Source: Cognatilysobacter bugurensis (GTDB lineage Bacteria; Pseudomonadota; Gammaproteobacteria; Xanthomonadales; Xanthomonadaceae). Taken from it: DNA of 61,088 nucleotides. Each line of letters starts with the position of its first letter. Positions within the stretch are counted from its first letter, which is position 1. The notes beneath the pieces were generated by a model that did no database searches, had not been told where the DNA came from, and saw only the letters and a list, made by a program, of their open reading frames with translations. This document shows, piece after piece, positions 18,678-27,255 of this stretch. Both the position numbers and the translations under genes were made by a program. The stretch is taken from NCBI RefSeq assembly GCF_014652095.1, contig NZ_BMYD01000007.1, positions 1 through 61,088 of the forward strand, given 5' to 3'.

Positions 18678-18693
18678 AGTGACCGGTTTCACA
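18678..18693. promoter_or_regulatory. CRP/Clp-like operator, distal site
   Basis: AGTGA-CCGGTT-TCACA matches 9 of 10 core positions of TGTGA-N6-TCACA and also has the flanking A and T of the long consensus. It is centred exactly 70 bp from the proximal site. No other gene start is nearby, so the S8 protease is the only apparent target. Confidence 0.55.
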
Positions 18694-19007
18694 TCGGAAA
18701 CATGGGGTGCGGCAAAGTCTTAATGGCTGTTCAGCAAAGCGTCGCCACGAGGCGGCCGGCGAATGGCAAGCGGAAATCGGCCTGAAACGCTTGCGCTATA
18801 TGGAATTCAGCCTCGACCGGACCCGCTTGCGCGGATCCTTGATGCACTGCACCAAACAACTGTCAAGCGCCGCAGCGGCTACGCTGTCTGGACTCGCGGG
18901 AGCGGGCGCGACGGCTGTCTTGTTCAGCAATGCACAACGCAGCGGCCGGGACCAGATGACGGCCGGCACTTGCGCGTTTTTAAGCGAAACGATCTACGGC
19001 GGCTGTC

Positions 19008-19033
19008 AAAAAGCGCCGCTGGGAGCGGGCGGC
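19008..19033 (-). terminator. Possible terminator of sufT
   Basis: Reading the minus strand after the sufT stop, an imperfect GC-rich hairpin (core CCGCT/AGCGG, loop of 3) is followed by TTTTT (19012-19008). The stem is short and bulged, so this is tentative. Confidence 0.4.
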
Positions 19034-19055
19034 GGTCGCGCCGCCACGCCCCACT

Positions 19056-19613
19056 TCAAAGCATGCCGGTCTCGAGGCGAGCGGCTTCCGACATCATCGT
19101 GCGGTTCCACGGCGGGTCGAACACGAGCTCGACGTCGGCCTCGACGACGGTCGGAATGCGCTCGATCTTGTCGCGCACATCCGAGACGAGCACGTCGCCC
19201 ATGCCGCAGCCCGGCGCCGTCAGCGTCATGCTCACCTCGACCCGGCGCTGCCCCGGCTGCTCCGGGTGCGGCACCACCGTCGCCTCGTAGACCAAGCCGA
19301 GATCGACGACGTTGATCGGGATTTCGGGATCGAAGCAGGTGCGCAGCTGCTTCCAGACCAGTTGCTCGACGGCCTCGTCGTCCGCGCCTGCGGGCAGTTC
19401 CAGCGGCTCCGGCGGCTCCTTGCCGATTGCATCCGCATCCTGCCCCGCAATGCGGAGCAGGTTGCCTTCGACGAACACCGTGTAGCTGCCGCCGAGCGCC
19501 TGCGTGATGTAGCCGATGCTGCCCGCGGGCAACGTGACGTGCTCGCCCTGGGGCACCAGGACGGCCGGGCAATCACGTTCAAAGCGGACGGGTTCGCTGC
19601 TGCGGGAATACAT
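19056..19613 (-). CDS. sufT: Fe-S cluster assembly/maturation protein SufT
   Basis: 185 aa. An N-terminal region (RSSEPVRFERDCPAVLVPQG) precedes a MIP18/DUF59 domain (about residues 85-180: LRTCFDPEIPINVVDLGLVYE and LTAPGCGMGDVLVSDV) with the conserved Cys. This is the SufT family that assists maturation of Fe-S proteins. The start is the ATG of MYSRSSEPV; a GTG 12 nt upstream is possible. A TAGAAT -10 lies 40 nt upstream. The rest of the suf operon is not in the window. Confidence 0.88.
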   Translation of the reverse strand: MYSRSSEPVRFERDCPAVLVPQGEHVTLPAGSIGYITQALGGSYTVFVEGNLLRIAGQDADAIGKEPPEPLELPAGADDEAVEQLVWKQLRTCFDPEIPINVVDLGLVYEATVVPHPEQPGQRRVEVSMTLTAPGCGMGDVLVSDVRDKIERIPTVVEADVELVFDPPWNRTMMSEAARLETGML

Positions 19614-19652
19614 TAGGAAAGCCACGTTGCGCCGTTCGGCGCTGGACCGCCC

Positions 19653-19658
19653 ATTCTA
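19653..19658 (-). promoter_or_regulatory. Putative -10 element of sufT
   Basis: Minus-strand TAGAAT in the context CCGCTAGAATGGGCGG, 40 nt before the sufT ATG, shares the CCGCTAGAATG core with the elements before hemA and btuN. No clear -35 is seen. Confidence 0.45.
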
Positions 19659-19717
19659 GCGGGCAGCGCCCCGGCTATGCTGTACGGCTTGCCCCGACGG
19701 GGCCCGCTGGTTCTCCG

Positions 19718-20137
19718 ATGGATACGCTCGCTCCGCCCGCCCCCACCCGGACGTGGCTGTCATGGCTGCTGCCGCTGCTCGGGACAGCCGGCTTTGCCGC
19801 GCTGTGGGTGATCGCGGCGCTGTATGCCGACCGGCAGCTGAGCTGGATGGCCGTCGTCGGTGCCCTGGACCTCGCCTGGATGCTGCGCCTCGGCCGCTGG
19901 CCGCGGGGGCGCGCGCGCGCGATCGCGGCGATTGCGGGCACGGCGGCGATCGTCCTGCTGGCCAACTGGTGGATCATCGCGAGCCACGTGGCGGGCGCGC
20001 TCGGCCTCAGCGCCTGGGACGCGGCGGTGCGGCTGGGCTGGAACCACGCGTGGACGCTCGCCCAGCTCGCAAACGGCCCGGTGGACCTGGCATGGGTCGC
20101 GATCGCCGTGGTGGTGGCGGCGCTTACGGCGCGCTGA
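19718..20137 (+). CDS. Small membrane protein of unknown function
   Basis: 139 aa with about four hydrophobic segments (WLLPLLGTAGFAALWVIAAL; WMAVVGALDLAWML; AIAAIAGTAAIVLLANWWIIA; LAWVAIAVVVAALTA). I do not recognise a family. It is divergent from sufT and convergent with pntB. The start at MDTLAPPAPTRTW follows TATGCTGTACGG, a possible -10. The high GC and consistent membrane pattern suggest a real gene. Confidence 0.65.
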   Translation: MDTLAPPAPTRTWLSWLLPLLGTAGFAALWVIAALYADRQLSWMAVVGALDLAWMLRLGRWPRGRARAIAAIAGTAAIVLLANWWIIASHVAGALGLSAWDAAVRLGWNHAWTLAQLANGPVDLAWVAIAVVVAALTAR

Positions 20138-20199
20138 GAAGCGGCGACACGCGGCTTCGGAACCGCCACGGCCGGTCGGATCGTGACGGTCGCGGCTGG

Positions 20200-21639
20200 T
20201 TAGTGCCCGTCGTCGAGCGCCTTGAGTTCGCCCACGAGCGCCGCTGCTGCGGCCGCACCGTCGCCGTAGAGCATGCGCGTGTTGTCGGCATAGAACAGCG
20301 CGTTTTCGATGCCGGCAAACCCGGTGCCCTTGCCGCGCTTGATCACCACTGCGTTGCGCGCGTTGACGACGTCAAGGATTGGCATGCCGTAGATCGGGCT
20401 CGCCGGGTCGGTCTTCGCGACCGGGTTCACGACGTCGTTCGCGCCGATCACGAGCGCGACGTCGGTGAGCGGAAATTCGGGGTTGATGTCGTCCATGTCG
20501 ACTATCAGGTCGTACGGCACGCCCGCTTCGGCGAGCAGCACGTTCATGTGGCCCGGCATGCGGCCGGCAACCGGATGGATCGCGAATTTGACGTTGATGC
20601 CGCGCGCGATGAGCTTCTGCGCGAGCTCCCAGATCTTGTGCTGCGCCTGTGCGACGGCCATGCCGTAGCCCGGGATGATCACCACGCGCTCGGCGAACGC
20701 CATCATGGCGGCGACGTCGCCCGCCTCGATCGGCTTCTGCGCACCGCTGATCGCCTGCGCCTCGCCGGTCGCGCCGAAGCTGCCGAACAAGACGTTGCGG
20801 ATCGGCCGGTTCATCGCCTTCGCCATCAGCCGCGTGAGCAGCAGGCCTGCCGCGCCCACCATCATCCCGGCGATGATCAGCGCCTCGTTCGCGAGCACGT
20901 AGCCCTCGAAGGCGACCGCCAGGCCCGTCAGCGCGTTGTAGAGCGAGATCACGACGGGCATGTCGGCGCCGCCGATCGGCAGCGTCATCAGCACCCCGAG
21001 CAGCAGCGCCGCAGCGAAGAACGCGACGATCGCCACGGGCTCGAGCGTGAATGCGGCGACGCCACCCAGCACGATCGCCGCCGCGAACAGCGCCGCGTTG
21101 ACGAACTGCAGGCCCGGGAACGCGTAACGCTTATCCATGCGCCCGTCGAGCTTGGCCCATGCGATGACCGAGCCCGAGAGCGACACCGCGCCGATCAGCG
21201 CGCCGACCGCCGCGAGGACGAGCGCGATGGGTGCGACAAGTGCCGGGTCGGCTGCAACTTCGCCGACGCGCGCGACCGGGCCGCGGGCGTCCTGGAGCGC
21301 GCTCAGGCGCAGCAGTTCGACCGCGCCGATTGCAGCCGCCGAGCCGCCGCCCATTCCGTTGTAGAGCGCCACCATCTGCGGCATGTCGGTGATGGCCACG
21401 CGTCGGCCGGACACCCATGCGAGCGCGCCGCCCACGGCGAGCGCGACGAGGATCAGCCCGATGTTGTGCAGGCCAGGCAGCAGGAACGTCGCCGCCGTTG
21501 CGATGACCATGCCGAGCCCCGCCCAGCGGATTCCGCTGCGGGCATTGAGCGGCGATGCCATGCGCTGCAGACCGAGCAGGAACAGCGTCGCCGCCACGAA
21601 ATAGCTGGCCGCGGCGATGCCCGGAGCGCCGCCGGTCAC
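20200..21639 (-). CDS. pntB: Proton-translocating NAD(P)+ transhydrogenase, beta subunit
   Basis: 479 aa. The beta subunit carries membrane helices of the proton channel (about 1-260) and the NADP(H)-binding domain III. Conserved motifs seen are VALYNGMGGGSAAAIGAVEL, VIIPGYGMAVAQAQHKIWEL and MDDINPEFPLTDVALVIGANDVVNP. The enzyme uses the proton gradient to make NADPH from NADH and NADP+. The start is a GTG overlapping the pntA2 stop (GTGA, 21636-21639). The frame is open far upstream, but that sequence is antisense to other genes. Confidence 0.95.
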   Translation of the reverse strand: MTGGAPGIAAASYFVAATLFLLGLQRMASPLNARSGIRWAGLGMVIATAATFLLPGLHNIGLILVALAVGGALAWVSGRRVAITDMPQMVALYNGMGGGSAAAIGAVELLRLSALQDARGPVARVGEVAADPALVAPIALVLAAVGALIGAVSLSGSVIAWAKLDGRMDKRYAFPGLQFVNAALFAAAIVLGGVAAFTLEPVAIVAFFAAALLLGVLMTLPIGGADMPVVISLYNALTGLAVAFEGYVLANEALIIAGMMVGAAGLLLTRLMAKAMNRPIRNVLFGSFGATGEAQAISGAQKPIEAGDVAAMMAFAERVVIIPGYGMAVAQAQHKIWELAQKLIARGINVKFAIHPVAGRMPGHMNVLLAEAGVPYDLIVDMDDINPEFPLTDVALVIGANDVVNPVAKTDPASPIYGMPILDVVNARNAVVIKRGKGTGFAGIENALFYADNTRMLYGDGAAAAAALVGELKALDDGH

Positions 21640-21941
21640 GGGCGATCTCCGTCGGGACCCTTCGACTTCGACGGCTTGAACATGTCGAGCATGCGCTCGG
21701 TGACCACATACCCGCCGGCGGCATTGCCCGCGCCGAGCGCCACGGCGATGAACCCGATGACGCGTTCGAGCGTCGTGTCCGCGTGGCCGAGCACGACGAT
21801 CGCACCGATCAGCACGATGCCGTGGATGAAGTTCGATCCCGACATCAGCGGCGTGTGCAGGATCACCGGCACGCGCGAGATGATCACGTGGCCCGCGATT
21901 GCCGCGAGCATGAAGATGTACAGCGCCGCCCAACCGTCCAT
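21636..21941 (-). CDS. pntA2: NAD(P)+ transhydrogenase, alpha subunit part 2 (membrane domain)
   Basis: 101 aa. It corresponds to the membrane portion of PntA, encoded separately as in other three-gene pnt systems. Three helices are visible (ALYIFMLAAIAGHVIISRVP; FIHGIVLIGAIVVLG; VIGFIAVALGAGNAAGGYVV), ending in the characteristic RMLDMFK. It overlaps pntB by 4 nt. The expected upstream partner pntA1 is not adjacent but lies at 23681-24814, beyond a sigma-factor operon on the other strand. Confidence 0.93.
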   Translation of the reverse strand: MDGWAALYIFMLAAIAGHVIISRVPVILHTPLMSGSNFIHGIVLIGAIVVLGHADTTLERVIGFIAVALGAGNAAGGYVVTERMLDMFKPSKSKGPDGDRP

Positions 21942-22207
21942 CGTGCGCGCTCCTGGCCGATGCCCGGAGCATAACCGCGAATGAATGCACCGGTGGCTGC
22001 GTCAACGCGGCGGGCCGTCGCGCGTTGACGCTAGCGCAGACCGCCCTGCGCACCGGATCGAAACCCATTGAGCGCCACCACTTGCAGGACGCGAAGGACA
22101 CGTGCACGCCGGGCGTGGTCGGTCTTGCAGACGGCGCAGTGGAATCCCGGCGCAGCCCCGCGCTGCGACTCCGGTGCTTCGTGTGGGCCGCCCCCTGGAA
22201 CATCCGC

Positions 22208-22786
22208 ATGCTGTTGCAGGTGAGCACCGGCACGGGTCCCGGGCACGACGCAGACGTGCCATTCGCGTCGCCGCCCGTGTCGATCGAACAATTCCTTGCA
22301 GGCATCGGGCCCCGCGCGTTCCGTTTCGCCGAGATCGGGCTGCGCCAGCGCGAGGACGCGCTCGACGCGGTGCAGGACGCGATGATGCGAATGCTCGCGT
22401 ACCGGGATCGGCCCGCATGCGACTGGACGCCGCTGTTTTGGAGCGTGCTGCGCAGCCGGATCGTCGACCAGCAACGGCGGCGGATGTTCCGGTTGCGTTG
22501 GCTGATGCCCGCCCCCGCTGACGACGACGGCGCCTCGCTCGATTGGGCCGACGAGGCCACGCCGGATCCGTCCCGCGCGCACGATCATCGGGAGGCGTAC
22601 GCGCATCTCGTCGACGCACTCCGCGCGCTGCCGCGTCGGCAGCGCCAAGCATTCACCCTTCGCGTGCTCGAGGAGCTCGATGTTGCGACGACCTCGCGGG
22701 CGATGGGCTGCAGCGAGGGCGCGGTCAAGACGCACCTGTTCCGGGCGCGCGAAGCGCTGCAACGCCATTTGAAGGACTGGCAATGA
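22208..22786 (+). CDS. ECF-type RNA polymerase sigma factor
   Basis: 192 aa. Sigma region 2 is near residues 40-90 (RAFRFAEIGLRQREDALDAV then QDAMMRML). Region 4 is at the C-terminus (LPRRQRQAFTLRVLEELDVA then SRAMGCSEGAVKTHLFRARE), the helix-turn-helix that binds the -35. The frame stays open about 180 nt upstream; I take the ATG of MLLQVSTGTGPG, though a GTG at VSIEQFLAG is also possible. It overlaps the next gene by ATGA. The operon sits between pntA2 and pntA1 on the opposite strand. The regulon is unknown. Confidence 0.87.
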   Translation: MLLQVSTGTGPGHDADVPFASPPVSIEQFLAGIGPRAFRFAEIGLRQREDALDAVQDAMMRMLAYRDRPACDWTPLFWSVLRSRIVDQQRRRMFRLRWLMPAPADDDGASLDWADEATPDPSRAHDHREAYAHLVDALRALPRRQRQAFTLRVLEELDVATTSRAMGCSEGAVKTHLFRAREALQRHLKDWQ

Positions 22787-23172
22787 AGACCGCAGACGAC
22801 GACTTCGACCGCGCGATGCGTGCCCTGCACGGCGACGCGGTGGCGCGGCTGAGCCCGGAGGTGCGCGAGCGCCTTCGAGCAGCACGGGTGCCGACTCGTG
22901 CCGCGCCGTCACGCCCGTGGATGGACTGGCCGATCGCAAGCGGACTGGCCGCCGTGCTCGTGCTCGCGGTCGCGCTGCCTCTACGGCCGCTCCTGACGCC
23001 GGCCGCGGGCACAGTCGCTTCCCCGCAGGCCACTGCGTCGGCGGTTGGGCCGGACAGTACGGCCGTCGAAGCGCCCCTTGAGCCGACCGCGCTCGTCTCT
23101 CTCGACGAATCCCCTGATTTCTATCTCTGGCTCGCATCGACCGACAGCGGGCCCGACGGAGCTTTGCCATGA
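22783..23172 (+). CDS. Single-TM protein, possible anti-sigma or sigma-associated factor
   Basis: 129 aa. An N-terminal cytoplasmic segment (MKTADDDFDRAMRALHGDAV) precedes one TM helix (about residues 45-62, PIASGLAAVLVLAVALPL) and a periplasmic tail ending FYLWLASTDSGPDG. The position directly after the sigma factor, with a 4-nt overlap, and the one-helix topology fit an anti-sigma factor. I see no zinc-binding HxxxCxxC anti-sigma motif. Function is inferred from context only. Confidence 0.65.
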   Translation: MKTADDDFDRAMRALHGDAVARLSPEVRERLRAARVPTRAAPSRPWMDWPIASGLAAVLVLAVALPLRPLLTPAAGTVASPQATASAVGPDSTAVEAPLEPTALVSLDESPDFYLWLASTDSGPDGALP

Positions 23173-23624
23173 CTGATGTTTTTCAGCGCGCCTCCCGTTT
23201 CGCAGTGGTGGCGGCACTGCTCGCGGGATCCGCGATGCCGGCGTTTGGCCAATCGCCCCCTGCCCTGCCGAGCTGGGAGCAGCTGACACCCGCTCAGCGG
23301 GAACTGCTGATCGCGCCGGTCCGCGAGCGCTGGAACGCCGAGCCCGCACAGCGTCGGCGCATGCTCGCGCACGCCGAACGCTGGCAGTCGCTGTCGCCGG
23401 AGCAGCGTCGCCGCGCCCGGCACGGGGTTCAGCGGTGGCAGCAGATGGAGCCTGCCGAGCGCGAACACATGCGAGCCCTATTCGCGCACCTGCGCCGGCT
23501 GCCGGAGGCCGACCGTGCGGCCTTCATGGCGCGCTGGCGTGCCATGAGCGAGGAGCAAAAGCGCAGCTGGGCACAAGTACACCCGACGCCGACAGGCGAA
23601 AAACGCGAACGACGCGAGCGCTGA
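23169..23624 (+). CDS. DUF3106 periplasmic protein
   Basis: 151 aa. A signal peptide (about 1-27, AGSAMPAFG-QS) is followed by a charged helical region. It has four spaced W-x-x-L/M-x-P/E-x-Q/E-R/K units: WEQLTPAQR, WQSLSPEQR, WQQMEPAER and WRAMSEEQK, typical of DUF3106. It is translationally coupled (ATGA) to the single-TM gene and so to the sigma factor. A role as periplasmic sensor in an envelope-stress circuit is plausible, but the family is uncharacterised. Confidence 0.8.
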   Translation: MTDVFQRASRFAVVAALLAGSAMPAFGQSPPALPSWEQLTPAQRELLIAPVRERWNAEPAQRRRMLAHAERWQSLSPEQRRRARHGVQRWQQMEPAEREHMRALFAHLRRLPEADRAAFMARWRAMSEEQKRSWAQVHPTPTGEKRERRER

Positions 23625-23680
23625 CCCACCGTGACGCGCGCCGGCGGCTGGCGCTCAAGCGGCCGTGCAGCGTTGGTGCG

Positions 23681-24814
23681 TTACGGGGACGCGGCGTCGC
23701 GCGGCGGCCAGACGGTCTTGGCGAGCAGTTCGTCGTTCCAGTCGAACGCGATGCGGCCGTCCGCAACGAGCAGCGACACGAAATTCAGCACGTTGCGCGC
23801 GAACATCTCGCTGGCGTGCACCGCGCCCTGGCTCGCGAGGTTGAGCGGACCGGCGACGATGACACCATCGATCTCGACCGTCTCGCCCGGACGCGTGAGT
23901 TCGCAATTGCCGCCGGTTTCGGCGGCGAGGTCGACGACGACGCTGCCGGGCCTCATGCCGGCGACCATTGCCGCGGTGATGATCCGCGGCGCGGGCCGCC
24001 CCGGCACGGCGGCCGTGGTGACGATCGCATCGATGCCACGCAAGTGCTCGCCGAGCCGACGCTGCTGTTCGGCGCGTTCGTCGTCGGTGAGCGCGCGCGC
24101 GTAGCCGCCCTCGCCTGCCGCGCTGACGCCCAGGTCCAGGAACCGTCCGCCGAGCGACTCGATCTGCTCGCGCGTTTCAGGCCGCACGTCAAAGCCTTCC
24201 ACCTGCGCACCAAGCCGCCGCGCGGTGGCGATCGCCTGCAGCCCGGCGACGCCCGCGCCGATCACGAGCACCTTCGAGGGCCGGATCGTGCCGGCCGCCG
24301 TGGTCAACATCGGGAAGAAGCGCGGCGCGAGCTGCGCGGCGATGAGCACCGCCTTGTAGCCCGCCATGCCGGCCTGCGAGCTGAGCACGTCCATCGCCTG
24401 GGCGCGCGTGGTGCGCGGCAGCCGCTCGAGCGGAAACGCGACGATGCCGCGCGATGCAATCGCCTCGCCGCGGGCATCGTCACCGCCGAGCGCGAGATGC
24501 CCGACGAGCACGGCGCCCTCGCGCAAACGCTGCAGCAGCGATGCGTCGGGCGCCTGCACGCAGAGGATGACGGCGGCGTTCTGCGCGATCGCTTCGGCGT
24601 CGTCGATCACCGAGGCGCCGGCGTCGGCGTAGGCCGCATCCGGGAAGTGCGCCCCGCCACCGGCCCCGCTCTGCACCTGCACGCGTGCGCCGAGTGCAAC
24701 CAGGCGCCGGACCGTATCGGGCGTGGCGGCCACACGACGCTCCCCGGGTGCGGTTTCGCGCAGCACGCCGATGGTGCAGGCGGTCTCGGGGGTCGAGCTC
24801 GATCGGTCGCTCAT
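23681..24814 (-). CDS. pntA1: NAD(P)+ transhydrogenase, alpha subunit part 1 (NAD(H)-binding)
   Basis: 377 aa. It is the soluble domain I that binds NAD(H), related to alanine dehydrogenase. Motifs seen are IGVLRETAPGERRVAATPDTV at the N-terminus, SRGIVAFPLERLPRTTRAQ, SSQAGMAGYKAVL and the Rossmann VLVIGAGVAGLQAIATAR. It ends at WPPRDAASP without the membrane helices, so PntA is split in two genes here. I start at MSDRSSSTPE. Its partners pntA2 and pntB lie on the same strand but only after a 1.4-kb opposite-strand operon. Confidence 0.94.
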   Translation of the reverse strand: MSDRSSSTPETACTIGVLRETAPGERRVAATPDTVRRLVALGARVQVQSGAGGGAHFPDAAYADAGASVIDDAEAIAQNAAVILCVQAPDASLLQRLREGAVLVGHLALGGDDARGEAIASRGIVAFPLERLPRTTRAQAMDVLSSQAGMAGYKAVLIAAQLAPRFFPMLTTAAGTIRPSKVLVIGAGVAGLQAIATARRLGAQVEGFDVRPETREQIESLGGRFLDLGVSAAGEGGYARALTDDERAEQQRRLGEHLRGIDAIVTTAAVPGRPAPRIITAAMVAGMRPGSVVVDLAAETGGNCELTRPGETVEIDGVIVAGPLNLASQGAVHASEMFARNVLNFVSLLVADGRIAFDWNDELLAKTVWPPRDAASP

Positions 24815-24921
24815 GCCGGCACTCCGCGGAGGTCGCCGCATCGTAAGGCAAGCCGATGCGAGGCGTCGGCCTCCATCTGCCCGACTAATCGCCGCTTTCG
24901 TTCAGCGGCGAAATGTCGCGC

Positions 24922-27111
24922 TCAGTGCTGGCCGACGGCGTGATCGAGCCGCTGGCGCAGCTGCAGCATCGCTTCAGAGAACGGGGTGCGCTCGCCGCCG
25001 AGCATCAATCGACCCGCGCCGACCATCGCCGCGAGTTCCTCCGGAGCCGCGACGAGCACGCGCATGCCGCGGCGGTTCACGAGCAGCAGGCGGGACGTCA
25101 GCGGGCTGACCCAGGCGATCTTCACCGACGTCGCCTCGCCCTGCGCATCAATCAGGCGCATCCACTCGCCCGGCTGCAGGCGGCGGATCATCGCGGCGAC
25201 GCCCGGATCGTGCGGCACGGTGGCGGTGCCGCCGGCCAGGCACAGGCGCGGGTCGTCGTTCGCGGGTTCGTCGCCGGCAAGCGGCACGACCGCGTGCGTG
25301 CGGCGCTCCGCGTCCGGTGTGGCGAGATCGCGCACGAGCATCGCGAGCCCGTGACGCGCTGCGTTTTCGTCGAGACCGAGGCTGCCGAGGCATTGCACGA
25401 TCGACGGCTGCAGCGCGATGAGGCAGTCCGCCAGGTCGCGGCCGCGCGCCTGGGCGGCCAGCGCGTCCGCGTTGACCAGGGCGTCGCCAAGGACGTGGAT
25501 TTGCTGCACGCGCTCGCAGTCGGCGCCATCGCGCAGCAGCGTCTGCACGAGGTGGTGCCGCCACGGCGCGGACAGGAACTCCGCGACGGCGGCCGTAATG
25601 GGTGCCCGCGAAAGCAAGGCGTCGAGCGCGGCATCGGCGCTTGCACGCGCCTGGGCCAGGCGCTCGCGACCGAACGTCGCCTTCGCCGCCCGGCTTTCCT
25701 GCAGTTCGCCGCGGCGGCGCTGCTGCACGAGCAGGGCTTCGAGTTCGGCATGCGCAAGTTCGAAGATCGCAAGATCCTCGTGGTACTCGGCCACGATCCG
25801 CTGCGACACCGCGGACGCGCGCTCGAGCAGTTCGCGATCCTGCGGCGTCGAGCCGTCGTTGTCCTCGCAAGCCTCGGTCATCGCGTCGAGAAGGCGACGC
25901 GCCGGGTGCTGCGTCTGAACGAACAGCGCGTCGCCCGCGAGCGCCACCTTCACGTACGGCAGCACAAGCCGCGCGTACAGGCGTCGCGCCCGGTCCTGAA
26001 GCGCGTGCGTGCGGAACAGCGACTCGAACAGCATCGACACGAGGTCGATCGCGTCCTCTTCCTGCTCGCCGAGGCAGACACGGTCGTTGCCGAGCCCGAG
26101 GCGACGCGCGCCGTCGAGCATCTGGTCGCGGATCGCGTCGGACAAGCGGCCCGGCGCGGCCAGCGCGCGTGCGTAGGCATCCGGCGGCTCGCTCTGCAGC
26201 ACCGATGCGATCGTCGCAACGTCGCGCACGGGGAGCGGGCGGGCCGGCGCCGGGGCGCCCGTGTGCATGGCCGCGGCATCGGGATTCCGGCGCGCGTGCA
26301 GCTGCGCGCGGAGCCCGGCGAGTTCGGCGACGAGCCGGGAGCTGACCACGGGCGGGGCCGCGGATTCGCCATGCCCGTCAGGGGCTGCAGACCGGACCGG
26401 CGGCGCCGACGCGCGCGCCTCGACCTGCTCGCCCAGCCACGCGCGCGTCGATGGCGTCGTCGTCTGCGGCGCGGCGCGGCGCGCGTTGACGTCCTGGCCG
26501 TAGCCGGCGGTCGCGAGCATCGCGTTGATGCGCACGTAAAGCTCGTCCAGAACGCGGCCGAGCGCGAGCTGGTACTGACGGAACATCACGCCGTTGAACG
26601 CGGCAGGCAGCCCCGTCTCGGCATAGGTTTCGATGAACGCCGAGACCAGCCGGGCAGGCGCGACCGGGTTGGAGCCGACATGCGCGCCGAGCGCCGACGC
26701 GACCGCGTCAAGCCGCTGCTTCATCACCTCGAGCGGGCGCTGGTAGCGCTGCTCGAGCATGTCCGAGAGGCGCTGGCCGGTGAGATGCAGGTCGAGCTGC
26801 TGCTCGCCGACCAGATCGAGCCGGTCGCCGCCCGTGATTGACGACGCGCCGCGGAATTCGTCGAAACCCGTTGCGATCTGCTGGCGGAACCGCATTACAT
26901 GGCTCGCGCCGTTCTGACGCAGCAAAGCGAGCGCAGTCTGCTCCTCGTACGAAGGGCCACCGGCGGTGGACTGCAGCGTCTTCTCGACCGCCTGAGCAAG
27001 GGCGTGCGGCAGCGCGCCGAGTTGCTCGACGGCTAGACGCTTCATCTCCTCGAGCACACGCACCGGATCGGTGCGCGATGCGGACGCGGCGGTGAGCGAG
27101 TGGACAGACAT
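24922..27111 (-). CDS. DUF1631 family protein
   Basis: 729 aa, the typical length of the DUF1631 family. The protein is helical, with an N-terminal region containing SSITGGDRLDLVGEQQLDLHL and a C-terminal region ending LGGERTPFSEAMLQLRQRLDHA. Near the C-terminus, LQPGEWMRLIDAQGEATSVK and SPLTSRLLLVNRRGMRVL look like a PilZ-like beta segment. No catalytic motif is recognised. It appears monocistronic, starting 144 bp from the divergent nitroreductase gene and ending 107 bp before pntA1. Confidence 0.85.
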   Translation of the reverse strand: MSVHSLTAASASRTDPVRVLEEMKRLAVEQLGALPHALAQAVEKTLQSTAGGPSYEEQTALALLRQNGASHVMRFRQQIATGFDEFRGASSITGGDRLDLVGEQQLDLHLTGQRLSDMLEQRYQRPLEVMKQRLDAVASALGAHVGSNPVAPARLVSAFIETYAETGLPAAFNGVMFRQYQLALGRVLDELYVRINAMLATAGYGQDVNARRAAPQTTTPSTRAWLGEQVEARASAPPVRSAAPDGHGESAAPPVVSSRLVAELAGLRAQLHARRNPDAAAMHTGAPAPARPLPVRDVATIASVLQSEPPDAYARALAAPGRLSDAIRDQMLDGARRLGLGNDRVCLGEQEEDAIDLVSMLFESLFRTHALQDRARRLYARLVLPYVKVALAGDALFVQTQHPARRLLDAMTEACEDNDGSTPQDRELLERASAVSQRIVAEYHEDLAIFELAHAELEALLVQQRRRGELQESRAAKATFGRERLAQARASADAALDALLSRAPITAAVAEFLSAPWRHHLVQTLLRDGADCERVQQIHVLGDALVNADALAAQARGRDLADCLIALQPSIVQCLGSLGLDENAARHGLAMLVRDLATPDAERRTHAVVPLAGDEPANDDPRLCLAGGTATVPHDPGVAAMIRRLQPGEWMRLIDAQGEATSVKIAWVSPLTSRLLLVNRRGMRVLVAAPEELAAMVGAGRLMLGGERTPFSEAMLQLRQRLDHAVGQH

Positions 27112-27255
27112 GGCGACGTCTCCCGTACGCTGCGTGACAGTGGATCGACTCTTCGAGGTCTTTAACGGCCCTTCCGAGGCAATCTAGTGTCGATTTGCGT
27201 CACTTCCGTCCCCCGCCCCGACTATTTTTCCGTTCCGTGATTCAGGTCCCATCGA

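Larger units (their letters stand above)
18432..19055. other. 624-bp non-coding region upstream of the S8 protease
   Basis: No gene is supported here; the open frames that cross it have no recognisable motif. It holds the protease 5' leader, a putative promoter (18550-18577), two CRP-like palindromes (18608-18623 and 18678-18693) and, at its far end, a weak hairpin with a T-run that may terminate sufT. I see nothing recognisable in 18700-19000. Parts of it are less GC-rich than the flanking genes. Confidence 0.7.

Noticed and set aside
18763-19290. Open frames in the region upstream of the S8 protease
   Set aside because: No recognisable motif, no ribosome binding site, and the 3' half is antisense to sufT.
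20200-22560. A 786-codon frame extending pntB far upstream
   Set aside because: The extension is antisense to the sigma-factor gene and overlaps pntA2 in another frame; the GTG at 21639 gives the family length.
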